Assembly: GCA_910592205.1 (NCBI GenBank)
Contig: CAJVPJ010000023.1
Span: 1 to 64,000, forward strand
Source of the DNA: Paraglomus occultum
Lineage: Eukaryota > Glomeromycota > Glomeromycetes > Paraglomerales > Paraglomeraceae
DNA: 64,000 nucleotides
Direction of reading: 5' to 3'
How positions within the stretch are numbered: position 1 is the stretch's first letter; the number at the start of each line of letters is the position of its first letter. The notes under the pieces are model-generated. The model made no database searches. It worked only from the letters and a program-made list of their open reading frames with translations, and was not told where the DNA came from. Below, in pieces: positions 21,650 through 32,697 of the stretch. Made by a program: the position numbers and the translations under genes.

Positions 21650-22799
21650 ATGGGTGGCTGTTGTTCTCTAATACGACGAAAAAAGTACGAGCAATCCGGC
21701 TCCAAATTCAAAGTCATAGATGGACGACGATTTCAAATATTGGATGATTCAAACTATACTCTACCAAACGATGCAGGAGAAGAAGAGAGATTAGACATAC
21801 AACACTTTGTCCTAAAACATGCATTCAACGGGAATTTTTCAGCACCTGTCGACCAGCTGTTGAGAAAGGGGGGGGCAAGAGTACTTGACGTCGGGTTAGT
21901 TGAGGTATTTAATGGAATTACACACCGATCAAATACTTAAAAGTAATTCAATTTCCTTCACAGCTGCGGTTCGGGCATTTGGACTTTCGAACTAGCCAAA
22001 GAATATCCCAAGTCTCATTTTGTCGGCATAGACCTTGCGCCTGTGAACCTTAAGGACGAAAAACTTAGTAACGTCGAATTCATAGAATATAATGTTCTTG
22101 ATGGGCTTCCTTTTGAGAGCAATTCGTTCGATTACGTATTTGCCAGAGCTCTTGTCGCGGTGTATACAAGATCACAATGGACTGAGCTTGCTATTCCCGA
22201 GTACACGAGGATTATCAAGCCAGGCGGGTGGTTAGAGTTGATGGAGTGGGATACAGTTTTAAAAGGTGGAGCCGCAAATGTTAAACGTATGAATAATGCA
22301 CGTAAGTTGAGGATAATGAACCGAGTCATTGAGGGATGGCGATGTGATACAGTGCCGAATATTTTACTCATCAATGATATTTTTTTCTCTTTAGTTATTG
22401 GCATGTGTGATCAAAAAGACCTTATTGCGGCACCTGGCTATGAAATTCAAAGCTTCCTTGAACAATCTGGCCATTATACAAACATTGGTTACGAGCAAAA
22501 GCCAGTCCCGATAGGACCAAAGGGGGAAAAGTACGCTGAAATGGTGAGTTTCTGTATGTAATGGTATGTTACTGGCTTAAGCCTTATATTTACATTAATG
22601 TTATAATATACAGGCAATACGAGACTGGCGAGATGTCTGGCAGGGCCTGAAATTAATCTTTTCGTCAGTCATGCAAGTGTCTGGGGAACACTATGATGCA
22701 ATTTCCGAGGCTGCAGTCGGCGAATTGATAAAATCTGGTGTTATTTGGGAAAATATGAGAGCGTGGGGTCAGAAAAAGGATCGCATTTACACTGATTAG
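21650..22799 (+). CDS. SAM-dependent methyltransferase with N-terminal acylation motif, copy 1
   Basis: Exons 21650-21894, 21964-22301, 22395-22543 and 22614-22799 total 918 bases, a 305-residue protein. The start MGGCCS is a textbook N-myristoylation site (Gly2, small residue at 6) with two cysteines that could be palmitoylated, implying membrane attachment. The methyltransferase fold follows. Motif I VLDVGCGSGIWTFELAKEYP spans the first splice junction, then FVGIDLAP, NVLDGLPFESNSFDYVFARA, and RIIKPGGWLELMEWD. This is the class I (UbiE/MT11-like) family that is strongly expanded in AM fungi. The methyl acceptor is unknown. The second intron (93 bases, 22302-22394) has no stop in frame, so intron retention would add 31 residues without breaking the protein. 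Confidence 0.85.
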
Positions 22800-23299
22800 A
22801 TGACTGACGGTAGTAATGTAATATTTATTTAAAATAAAATTAACAAATGGGCATTATATATCTATATATTATAACCAGTATTTAACTCAAAACAATTATG
22901 ACAATAATAATAATATCAGATTTTACTGATCAAGAGATTTATTTACTTCGCATATCTCCGATATTTACTGTGCTGTGCTTTAGATTTGTGTAGGTTTGCG
23001 TTTTAGTATTCAGGTTAACTGTCCCTATAGACTTTTGTCAAGCTTCTTCATGTAGAGATATCATCAGTCTTCTAATAGTCGCTTTAAATTCTCCAATGGG
23101 AGTTGGTTAGTGAGATTGAAACGTAAAAATAAGATTATGAAACTCCTGAAATGATCTTCGTGTTTTGATCAACGAACAGCATGAAGCCCTTTTTTTTTCA
23201 TTCCCTTGTTTGACTAGCAGCAAAAAACCCGTGGCGCTGTAGCTGTGCGGCTGGTGGCGTAGCGTAACACAAATAAAAATATTCAATATATTAACGACC
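22800..23299. other. no gene recognised
   Basis: 3' flank of methyltransferase copy 1 and spacer before the dead copy. AT-rich, no supported ORF. Confidence 0.5.
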
Positions 23300-24050
23300 A
23301 TCCAATACAGCAATATGGGCGATTCAATTGTTCTAATAATAGTGATACCAAATTCAAATCATACGTGTACGACAATTTCAACTATTGGATAATTGAATTA
23401 AGTTTGCCAAGCGATTCGGGAGAAGAAGACTATCCTTTCAAAGGGATTGTTGGACAAACGTTAATTGAGTGAAGACGAAGTGTTTAACGTAATTACACAC
23501 CAAGCGAGCGCTTTCCTTCACGTTGCGATTCAGTTACTTGGACTTTAGAATTAGCCTCCGCCCGATTCTTGCTCATCGGCATGACATTGCACCTACCTGT
23601 GATCCTTACTCGAACGGGAAAGTTTAAGTAATGTCGAATTCATAAAATTTAATGTTCTTGATGGAATTTCTTTCAATAGCAATTCGTTCGAACTGTTCTT
23701 TAAGATCGCAATAAACTGTGCCTACTATTTCCGAGTACCGAAAATTTACCAAGCCAGGCGTATGAGTAGATTTGGAATATTAGAGGTAAATTTGAGACTG
23801 TTTAACTTATAAATAAGGCATGTAGGTTGAGAATTTGAGTAGATAAACCAAGTCGTTGATGGGGAGTTGTCGAGTAACAGCTGTCTTTGGTTGGGTTACA
23901 AACATTGGTCACAAGGAAGACTGCCACTCTTTACGTTTATGTTTCGGAATGTTTAGCAGGTGCCTGGGGAACACTATAATAATATATAGCAATCCTGGCG
24001 TTTATAGATTATGGTGTTATTTAAAGACATACTGCTTATAAACAGTTATA
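23300..24050 (+). pseudogene. methyltransferase copy 3, heavily decayed
   Basis: Pieces align in order with the two intact copies. KFKSYVYDNFNYW corresponds to the KVIDGRRFQ region. CCTTCACGTTGCGATTCAG corresponds to the exon 2 acceptor and CGSG motif. GTTCTTGATGGAATTTCTTT followed by CAATAGCAATTCGTTCGA is the VLDG.PF.SNSF segment. GGGTTACAAACATTGGTCAC is the T-N-I-G segment. Large deletions and many stops remove any function. It lies about 500 bases downstream of copy 1 in the same orientation, so it is probably an old tandem duplicate. Confidence 0.75.
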
Positions 24051-25362
24051 TTCTTTCAAATTGAGTAGGTCTTCGTAATCTTGCTATCTAACTCACAGAG
24101 TTATAATATTGTTTAAATAGCCCAAGTGAACCTTACCTAACATCTTTCAATAAACTTGCACTCAGACTCACAATGAAACTTTGGATACTTTTCACACATA
24201 TGGTTAGATGCAAATATTACTCCTGTGAACGGTAGCGTTAAAAAAGAGCGATTTAATCAGGTGATCATAGTGCTGAGAGAATATGACGAACTTTCGCAAA
24301 ATCCAAGTCTGAAACACTCAATTTATTTCTTATATTTTATTATTATTGGATTTTAATAGCTGCGGTATTAGAAATTAGTTCTCAAAGATATATATATAAA
24401 CGACCTAATGTACAGCATGCTTTTGATGTCTTACTCGGCTGAATGGGCTCTGAGCAATAGACACTTAGCATCAATAATGCTGTCAGCATATGATGTTTGG
24501 CACATATTGCTTTGAACGTCTAGTGCTATTAGCGTCTGATATTTGAGACTGATCATCTGGAACGTCTAATGCTTTTGGTATATGATGTTTACATTGATCG
24601 CTTACTGTTTAATACATCGAGCAATTGATGCCTTCAGGTCCGTGATGACTTGAAAATAAAATAATTTTTAACTCTCGTTCTAATATTGGATCTAACGTAT
24701 AGCTAACCGATAATTATGACTGATTGTTTACAATGAAAGGTTGAAATGTTAGATATTCTGAAAATCTCCCGAAAGGTTGAGAATCATAGAAAACGATTGT
24801 AATTAATGCTGTAATTAAAACGTTCTCGTTATTACGTTCGTTATGGATGAGAGTTAACGATGTTGCGTTAATATTATTATTTGTTTCAAAACGCGAACAA
24901 GTCTTTTCGTCGGCTTAAAACGTAGTGACTTTACTATGTGTTCCTGCGTTGCAAACATTTAATAACTTTCTTAACCAACATGGTAAAGGCTATGGTTCCG
25001 ATGTGTTATTGTGAATAGGGAAAATGAATATCGTATCGTATAAAAATATAATAATAACTATAATGGTTGGATAAATTGTAATTAACCGTTCGCCGTCGAA
25101 CTTAACACATCGATGAAGTAATCTCATTGCTATATACATTATCGTCGTTATTATTATCAACTGAGTATGCCACGGGAATCAACTTGTCGAATACTTGAGC
25201 TATTCATCCCATAGGTAGGATGTTATCCTTTACCTCACCAAAGAGAAATGCTAATCATTGGTTTACTTATTTTTCTCATAATCGGTTTGCTGTCCGGAGT
25301 TTAAAATTATTACTAATGGATTCGTCGTTTAGCCTATGATAGCGTATTCGTCGATGGATTAC
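24051..25362. other. gene-poor stretch with a degenerate 45-base repeat
   Basis: No gene recognised. Between 24486 and 24622 a unit of about 45-46 bases is repeated roughly three times with divergence. GCATATGATGTTTGG, GCGTCTGATATTTGA and GGTATATGATGTTTA each start a unit, and AACGTCTA(G/A)TGCT lies inside the first two. Confidence 0.5.
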
Positions 25363-26570
25363 TTACCGTTCCGTTACGATGACATTACCGCTCGACGCCA
25401 GGCGAAGGGTATTATAACGTTGTTGAACTAAGTGACAGAGTATGCTTCTCTCACTCCTTAGAAGGAGTGGCCGAGTTTTCGGGAATATTCGTCTAGACCG
25501 TGATAATCGTTGTAAGCTATAGCATAGATGGCTATTACCAGAACATTGAGTACAGACAAGTCTAATTTTCCCTGTTGTATGTTGGCCACAATCCACGCTC
25601 AGTTAATATTGTTTGAATTTTTTCCCTCAACTCCATGTAAGCATCATTACCAAAAACCATTTTTTGAATGCATTTCTCCCTTCTACATAAAATATAATTT
25701 TTTATCATATTTATATCCCCATACTTTTGACAAGTTTCTTTTGAAATTGTGTCTCTTTTTATGTACCCAGTCATTTTAGGAAAGACTGTTATTCAATGTA
25801 ATTTTTTAATTCTTTAGGAAGATAAAATTCTGGTTTTTGCTGCTGTAACCATTTTTGACAATGATCAACAATCTCCACTGTCAAGCAAACACTCAATTTT
25901 CATATGTTTTCCTTGTTTGATGGACAAGACGCTTACCATTAAGTAAAAAATAATTTCCCCAAGTCCTAATACAGCGTGATATGTAGTCATTCTTTTCCCA
26001 AAAATTTTTTGCAACTTGCAAACTTGCATTTATTTTTCCCCTTCCATTCAAACGCAACTGATAATATTGATGCAAGCTTAAAAGTTGTATATATTCATAC
26101 GTGTCATAAGACTTGTTTAATTTAAGAATTTTGCAACGATTACTCAGATCTTCTAAACATGCTTGCAAGTCAGGAAAGGAAGATGACAGTAATGAAGATG
26201 TAAATGCTAATGTTGGTACCAATGCTGCTGATAATGTTAATGTTAATGGTTGAAAAAAATTGTCAATTTTTGCGAATAGATGCATATGTTCTTTTCTGCT
26301 TTCGTTTACGCCGCTGAGTTGTTCTTGACGTAGAATTATAGTATGTTTTTTTATTTCTTAATGCATCTTTTTTCCAGATTAACTCAAACCTCTTTTCAAC
26401 ATCTTTTAATCCTCTGCAGACCATATCTCACCATTCTTCAAAATTTGCGCTTGACCATCATTATTGATTCTTGTTGTTGATGTTTAGAAAAACAACCATC
26501 TGTATTTTGCTTCCTGTTTGCTACTTGTAGTTGGCGTTTACTAGGACGAGTCATTTTGCGGAGGACAATT
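25363..26570 (-). pseudogene. degenerate DDE-type transposase gene
   Basis: On the - strand, a long open part at 26285-25893 contains KIDNFFQPLTLTLSAAL, SSSFPDLQACLEDLSNRCKI, LLSLHQYYQLRLNGRGKINA and KNFWEKNDYISRCIRTWGNY. After a gap, 25774-25562 contains ELREKIQTILTERGLWPTYN. Upstream of 26285 the frame is closed by several stops. This order (coiled-coil N-terminus, Q-rich helices, a 'RCIR.W..YF' segment and an 'I..IL.ERGLWP' segment) matches a multicopy DDE-type transposase family I know from Rhizophagus-like genomes; the central catalytic part is largely deleted. Assignment is from family memory, not a search. Confidence 0.5.
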
Positions 26571-27783
26571 ATCAATTAGTATACCATCAATGCGAATTTA
26601 CAAAACGATTTGGCGTATACCACATGATATTAGATTATTGAATTTTATTGGATAGTTTTTTCGTTACACCGCTGAAACATTGTCGAGTATAGAGAGTTGG
26701 GCACCAATGATATTCCTAACTTCACGTGCAACCAATCCTCTCTGCAAGCTTTCATCTATTCCTGAGGGCGTGCATTTATGGAGGGGTCACTGTAAGTGAC
26801 ACTCAAAAAGATACGATTGGTTTTATTAGGTAATTATTACTGCAATGTAATCGATAAATGCGTATCGCTTTTAAATTGACCAGCGTTGAAATTACTGTAT
26901 GGGTGAGGATTCATCTACTCGGGAATTTTATTTAGTTTTCTACTACGTGCATGTAATATAGATGGTGGGTTACGGCACAGTTATAACGCCCAAGTATAAA
27001 GTACTGCTAAATTTAGTATCGTTTAGTTACATTTTTTTTACTCTTGAAGCAACGAATGCGAAAGATACATACTAGATGTGTTAGTAAACTTTAAGCTTAA
27101 AACGGATTATTTTATCATAAATAACCTTTACGGACGTTAAGTCAGGCATTCTATTAGCGAGATATACACCGTAATTATTGTATGTCAGTTGGAATTATAG
27201 AATAATGCATGGAATAGGGTATTTCTTGATAGTACGAATCTATTTCATTATTCGAATATCTCGAATACGGATCCACGGATTATTTATGTAAACTGATTTC
27301 TCTGCTGCGCATTTTATTGTAGTTACTGAATACTGGCAAATCAGCTTATAAGCTGATAGTCGGTCTGTGAGAATATTAATATACACGTAATTAAGACGTT
27401 TTCTGATCAATGTAAATTAAAGTTTTATGACAAATCTAGTTTGTAACATTCGAAGTATTCGCTGCTTTGAGAATAATAAAATGCACTCCGTTAACCTGGG
27501 TATCATTAATTTCCGAATATCCAATTGATAAACTTAAGCTTTCTATACATTAACTATGCGCGCGTACCGGTTTAACTTACATCCCTGGTGGCACACCCCG
27601 GGTGTACGCAAATAATCGTACAACCAGTGTATCTGTTATCGTACATCCGGGGTATAAGTTAAGGATACCCAGTAGAAATACATGCTGAACTACAAGTCGT
27701 TTTATCGTCATCACGTTTAAGAATACAAAAAACCATACTTTATTGACATAGTTTGATGATACAAAGCGTACTTAAGAGACATT
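26571..27783. other. gene-poor AT-rich stretch with a short imperfect inverted repeat
   Basis: No gene is supported. Around 27569-27662, TAACTTACATCCCTGG faces CCGGGGTATAAGTTA in inverted orientation, with a nested palindromic ACACCCCGGGTGT. It may be a small non-autonomous element. Confidence 0.45.
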
Positions 27784-28067
27784 GTAATGCAACATGCATA
27801 GGTTAAAATTTTTTAGTTACGACGACCCGATAACATAATAGTCAAGTGCCTGGTAGAACAGGCAGCCCGATAAATAATTTACGTTGTACATCCCCAAAAT
27901 TTCTCAATTCATTTCTGCTTTAAGTATTGTAACAATACATAGGTTAAAATTTTTTAGTTACGACGACCCGATAACATAATAGTTAGGCGCCTGGTAGAAT
28001 AACAGCCCGATAAATAATTTACGTTGGACATCCCCAAAATTTCTCAATTCATTGACTGCTTTAATGA
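27784..28067. repeat. tandem duplication, two units of about 142 bases
   Basis: The phrase CATAGGTTAAAATTTTTTAG begins near 27796 and again near 27938. It is followed in both units by TTACGACGACCCGATAACAT, AGCCCGATAAATAATTTACG and CATCCCCAAAATTTCTCAAT. The units differ by a few substitutions and small indels, so the duplication is fairly recent. No coding content is seen. Confidence 0.9.
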
Positions 28068-28587
28068 TTGCAACAGCACACTGGTGTGGCATGATTCTAC
28101 GAAGATAATCAGGCCAAGGTCGCACAACCTGCCTCGTTGTACAGGCTCAAATACTATTTCAAATACTATTCTTTCATTGGATGCTCAACTGGCCTCTCCT
28201 TCATAAATAGAAACTGTTCCTGGTAGGCTGTGTGACCTTGGCAGGTAAATTCCTGATTATCGGGAGTAGGGCCCAGTATCGGAGAAACCCGGAAAATAAC
28301 CTGTTGAGGCGAACCACCAAATATTCACACACCAACCATATTTGAAAATTCAATTTTTTGTGGGTCAATTCACATTGTAAACTGTGCGATGAAAATGCAT
28401 TACCTACTGGATTGGATTTTCTTTCAGCCGATTAGAATTGAAAAAAAAAAAAAATCATGAAATACGTAGAGTAAATTGCGCAAATTAGCTATTTGTTTAC
28501 TATTTGTGTTACTAAACTATATATGCTATTAATACTCTCTGCATCTCATCTTGAAAAGATGGCTGTTGTTCTCTGATACGACGAAAA
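28068..28587. promoter_or_regulatory. duplicated promoter and 5' leader of methyltransferase copy 2
   Basis: From about 28370 the sequence parallels the upstream region of copy 1. It ends with the relic of the original start codon and the shifted remains of the acylation-motif codons at 28559-28587. A run of A residues lies at 28441-28454. Confidence 0.5.
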
Positions 28588-29700
28588 ATGAGCGAACGAT
28601 CAAGCTCCAAATCCAATGTCATAGATGGGCGACCATTGAACGAAACAAACTATACCCTGCCACACAATGCAGAGGAAGAAGAGAGATTAAACGAACAACA
28701 CTTTATCCTAGGACACGCGTTCAACGGGGATTTTTCAGCACCTGTCGACCAACTGTTGAGAAATGGGGGGGCAAGGGTACTTGACGTCGGGTTAGTTGAG
28801 CGAGGATGAAAGCGTTTAATGAAATTACCCACAAATCAAGTACTTACAATTAATTCAATTACCTTCACAGCTGCGGTTCAGGCATTTGGACTTTAGAATT
28901 AGCCAAAGAGTATCCCAATTCTTGTTTTATCGGCATAGACATTGCACCTGTGAACATTACGGGCGAAAAGCCTAGTAACGTCGAATTCATAGAATATAAT
29001 GTTCTCGATGGACTTCCTTTTGAGAGTAATTCGTTCGATTACGTATTTGCCAGAGCTCTTGTCTCGGTGTATACAAGATCACAATGGACTGAGCTTGCTA
29101 TTCCCGAGTACACGAGAATTATCAAGCCAGGCGGGTGGTTAGAGTTGATGGAGTGGGATACAGTTTTAAAAGGTGGATCCGAGAATATTAAACGTTTGAA
29201 TGATGCAAGTAAGTTGAGGATGGGGATGAACCAATGCCACTGTGATACAGTGCCGAATATTTTACTCAGTCCATGGTTTTCTTTTCCCCTTTAAGTCATC
29301 AGCATGTGTGATCAAAAAGATCTTAACGTGGCACCTGGCTATGAAATCCAAGGCTTCATTGAACAATCTGGCCATTATACAAATATTGGTTACGAGGAAA
29401 AGTCAGTACCGATAGGACCAAAGGGAGACAAGTATGCTGAAATGGTGAGTTGTCAATTAATTTCTGCATACAATGGTTACTGGTTTGGCTGCAGCTCTTT
29501 ACGTTAATGTTTATAATATACAGGCAATAAAAGACTGGCAACATGTCTGGCATGGACTGAAATTCCCCTTGATGCCAATCATGCAGGTGGCTGGGGAACA
29601 ATATGATGCGATTTCCGAGGCTGCAGTCGGGGAATTGATCGAGCAGGGTGTCATTTGGGAAAATATGAGGGCGTGGGGTCAGAAAAAGGATCGCGTTTAA
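28588..29700 (+). CDS. SAM-dependent methyltransferase, copy 2 (acylation motif lost)
   Basis: Exons 28588-28790, 28871-29208, 29296-29444 and 29524-29700 total 867 bases, a 288-residue protein with frame kept throughout. Motifs are as in copy 1: VLDVGCGSGIWTLELAKEYP, FIGIDIAP, NVLDGLPFESNSFDYVFARA, RIIKPGGWLELMEWD. The ancestral start codon is still visible at 28559, but four bases of the MGGCCS codons are deleted there, which shifts the frame into a stop. Translation would have to start at the next in-frame ATG, 28588, giving MSERSSSKSN without a lipid-attachment site. Intron 2 has an in-frame stop, unlike copy 1. It could be a soluble paralogue or an early pseudogene. Confidence 0.75.
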
Positions 29701-30539
29701 ACTGATTGGTAGTAATAAACGAGCATGTAATAAATATTTATTTAGGACAAACAGTAAAACCGAATTAATAAATGGTATTTTATATTTATAATTATTTAAC
29801 TCAGAAGCCAGAAACTGCAATAATAAAGTAAATCGTTAACTCATCAAATTTGGCCCGAGAGATGAAGCCAAAGTAATTATTAAACATATTGGTTAGGCCT
29901 TTATCGATACGGCATTGTTGACAATTTTTTATTTCTGTTATGACATAATATTATAATACGATTTAGAACTCTACTTCTCATTGAAAGCATGGGGTTGTTG
30001 CATCATCTATCTTGGATTTTGTTACGGGCCTGCGTCCTAAACGTATGGAAGAGATCGCCAGCTAATGTTAAGATTACCAGTTCTTTTGAATTTATCATTA
30101 TTTGTCTTAATTGCTATAAATCGAGTATTCATCCACTTTCGCCGTGAATAATCCGCTGTATAATGCAACGTTCGGGACCTTTTTTAAGAGAGTCGTCCAG
30201 AAATACATGTTATTATGAATTAACCTAAATATGTGTCCGTGATAATAATCTGAATGACGGTTTAGATAATAACGTAAATCAATCTTGTTTATATCAAATG
30301 AAGTAGGTTATTATAATTTCATGATAGTAGGAATGCGTCACAAGTAAAGACACTTTTGGCTGAAATAATACGTGACTACGAATTAGAAAATGGCATACAA
30401 TATATACTATTTTTTATATACTATACATGTAAGTATTAACCACGCTTAAGTAATAAATTAGAAACAATAAACGCTCTTTGCCAAAAATTATCCACAAACG
30501 ATATTAACTCCCTGGCTATTCAGCTCTTCATGGAGTAAA
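29701..30539. other. no gene recognised
   Basis: AT-rich flank downstream of methyltransferase copy 2. No supported ORF or repeat. Confidence 0.5.
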
Positions 30540-31390
30540 TTTCAACCAGAGACCGTCTACTGCTTGGTCAGAAAATAAAGCTATCTTTCCATGTAATTTT
30601 ATCACTCTTACAAACTGCGTCTATATCAAAGTGTGTCGATCGCATCTCTGTCCACATGATCGATGCCCAAATATCGGGATTTTCCCATTGGCTGGGATTT
30701 TTGTAAAACATACGTACAGGAATTCTGCCTTTTGGTTAAAGTGTAAAGTTTTGGACTAGATAATCTTGTGCTAGCATCCTGAAGTTCGAATTGCTACTGC
30801 TGCCATGTCTTAAAGCTTCTTTGATGGTAGCTTGAGTATAGACCCAGTCTCTCAATTACCTCTTTTGTAGCGTCATCACTCTCAGCCAAATGCATTTGTC
30901 TAACGACTGGATAAACGTGTCAAATCGTCCAGTTTGGTAAGATTATTATCACCCCATACATCATTTCGTATTTTTGTCTGAACTCTGCAAATTGTGCAAG
31001 ACAAAGTTGTATTCATTCAATCTAGCCCATAATGGTTGCGCTTCTTTTGAATGCAATGAATTACAAGTCGTTGTAATAAACAACGTTTTTGATTTCATGA
31101 AAGGCCCGCCACACGTTAATCGCACACATTGATTTTACGTTATCATTCCAATGTTCTGTCAATCTTGGAGACTGTCTTTTCCTCATCCCTGAAAAACGCA
31201 GCCATGTCAATAGTAACAGATTTATCTCCATTTCTTTGCGATAACCATTTTGAACCTTTTTGTCAATGATTTTACTAAGTATTTTCGTACGGCGTTTCGC
31301 AAATACCTTCTGGTATATTAATATTTTTTCTTTTGCGGATTGTCCAGACAAGTAAAACAGTGCATTGTCATTAAACATCTCCTTCATAAA
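30540..31390 (-). pseudogene. unidentified degenerate coding region
   Basis: On the - strand, 31387-31061 is open (ATG at 31387) and reads with normal protein composition: TWLRFSGMRKRQSPRLTEHW and MCAINVWRAFHEIKN. Further down, several frames hold protein-like pieces such as VVRQMHLAESDDATKEVIER and ENPDIWASIMWTEMRSTHFD, separated by stops and shifts. This looks like a single decayed gene of about 280 codons. I do not recognise the family; a transposon protein is possible. Confidence 0.4.
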
Positions 31391-31462
31391 TTGGATGAAC
31401 TCACTCGGTCTTTCAACATTAATAATATCTAACTATCACTAAATCGGTACCCAGAACAATAA

Positions 31463-31676
31463 CGAACTTCGTATATCATGCTAATTTAGGTAATATTCAT
31501 TAAACTGGATGATTTTCTTATTAGTGGGGTTGAAATTTATACAGGTTTTAATTATAATCTTCGTTAAACCGGAAGCCAAACACATATGAATGAATCGGTT
31601 CCATAAAAAGCTTCGTTATAAGGCCATCTTCGTTAAAGTGAACCTTAGTTAAAGCGGACTTTACTGTGTATACAAT
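31463..31676 (-). mobile_element. left end of a pogo/Tigger-like element, inside an inversion
   Basis: Read on the - strand from 31676 it begins TACACAGTAAAGTCCGCTTT, a counterpart of the end at 32338 (TACACAGTGAAGTCCGC read inward). Internal CTTTAACGAA-type motifs recur. It lies between a 17-base scrap of the LITAF gene (31444-31460) and the inverted LITAF remainder, so the element was split by an inversion. Confidence 0.5.
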
Positions 31677-31802
31677 AAGAAGAATACAAGGGATATGAGT
31701 ACAATGGAATTTATACTATTATGGATAAAGAATCAGTTTTTTTTATACATAAACGTTCAGACTCTTTTTTTTTCACATTTAATATTCTTGTCGCGTTAAA
31801 AC

Positions 31803-32037
31803 ATCGTGGACGCAAGAACTCCTCTCGATCCACCCACTTTGAAACATCCACACCATGCAAAAGCTCGATACTCTTACCGCACCGTTTCTCAAATATCCCA
31901 ATTTTCCCGTTAGGGTGCAGTGTCCAACTGTAAACAATTACGACAGACGTCAGATATCGCAATGGAGTATGCACTTATTTACTGACATCGGGTCTATTAG
32001 TCACAACAGTGGTATTGCATTACTGTATATAGAGTTC
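31803..32037 (+). pseudogene. LITAF-domain gene copy B, broken
   Basis: This is homologous to the LITAF gene at 13824-14222 but in the opposite orientation. Shared stretches include ACATCCACACCATGCAAAAG, CTCAAATATCC(C/T) and GGGTCTATTAGTCACAACAG. The start codon is deleted, the first cysteine knuckle is frameshifted (CPTVNNYDRRQIS in place of CPHCKQFVTTDVR), and the sequence stops after GTGGTATT. The next piece of the gene (CGGTACCCAGAACAATA) is stranded at 31444-31460. Exon 2 with the second zinc knuckle is absent. Confidence 0.8.
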
Positions 32038-32045
32038 TAACCAAC

Positions 32046-32338
32046 ACATCGCATGTAATAAAGATGTCTAATTCTTCACCCATTCAGGTTGCAAGTGATT
32101 GTGAGGAACAAGTCTCATCATCGTTCGATATAGAATCTTTTAAGACAAACATTGTTCCAGACATGTTTAGAGAATTTTATCAATCAATAGAGAAACAAAT
32201 GAAACGTGCAGAAGTAAATTAATAAATCCGCTTTAACAAATATCACATGATTATATATATAACTCGTTACAGTATATAGATACCGCTTTAACGAACAGTT
32301 CGCATTAACAAAGTTTTTGCGGACTTCACTGTGTACTT
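32046..32338 (+). mobile_element. right part of the pogo/Tigger-like element
   Basis: It contains a short open stretch (SNSSPIQVASDCEEQVSSSF..IVPDMFREFYQSIEKQ) that could be the C-terminal tail of a transposase, then about 120 bases alignable with 11925-12063 ending GGACTTCACTGTGTA. Beyond this end, the copy-B duplicated sequence resumes with TTCAATTATGATC. Confidence 0.5.
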
Positions 32339-32697
32339 CAATTATGATCGTTCCGAAGGACAATCATTTGTTGAATGGGCGTCTCACGCTTATTTGTTTG
32401 CAGGAAAACCGTCGAGTTGTTGAGAAAAGCAAACTCGTCCATTACTATTGTTTTTACTCACGGTCGAAATGTCTTTCATATTTTGACTGGATTTACTGCA
32501 AATTGCAAAAGTTAGATGGAAATCCAATTTATAGTTTAGAAAACTTCAGTGCTAGACAAAGATTTGAAAAATCAAACTAGCTAAAAATATCTCAGTTGGT
32601 AGTGGTTTTTGACAATAAAATTAGCATTACTGTTTTTTAATTTTGACAAAAAAAGATTCATTGTTAATTAATGTCAATTTCATGTGAATAACGCCAT
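32339..32697. repeat. duplicated intergenic segment (copy B)
   Basis: Counterpart of 14385-14749. The match resumes at CCGAAGGACAATCATTTGTT immediately after the transposon end and continues to the RRP12 stop region. About 60 bases present in copy A (ATT-rich part near 14430-14490) are absent here, and other indels occur. Confidence 0.7.

Noticed and set aside
31721-31933. 70-residue + strand ORF over the broken LITAF copy
   Set aside because: It is a frameshifted reading of the LITAF remnant plus its upstream region, not an independent gene.
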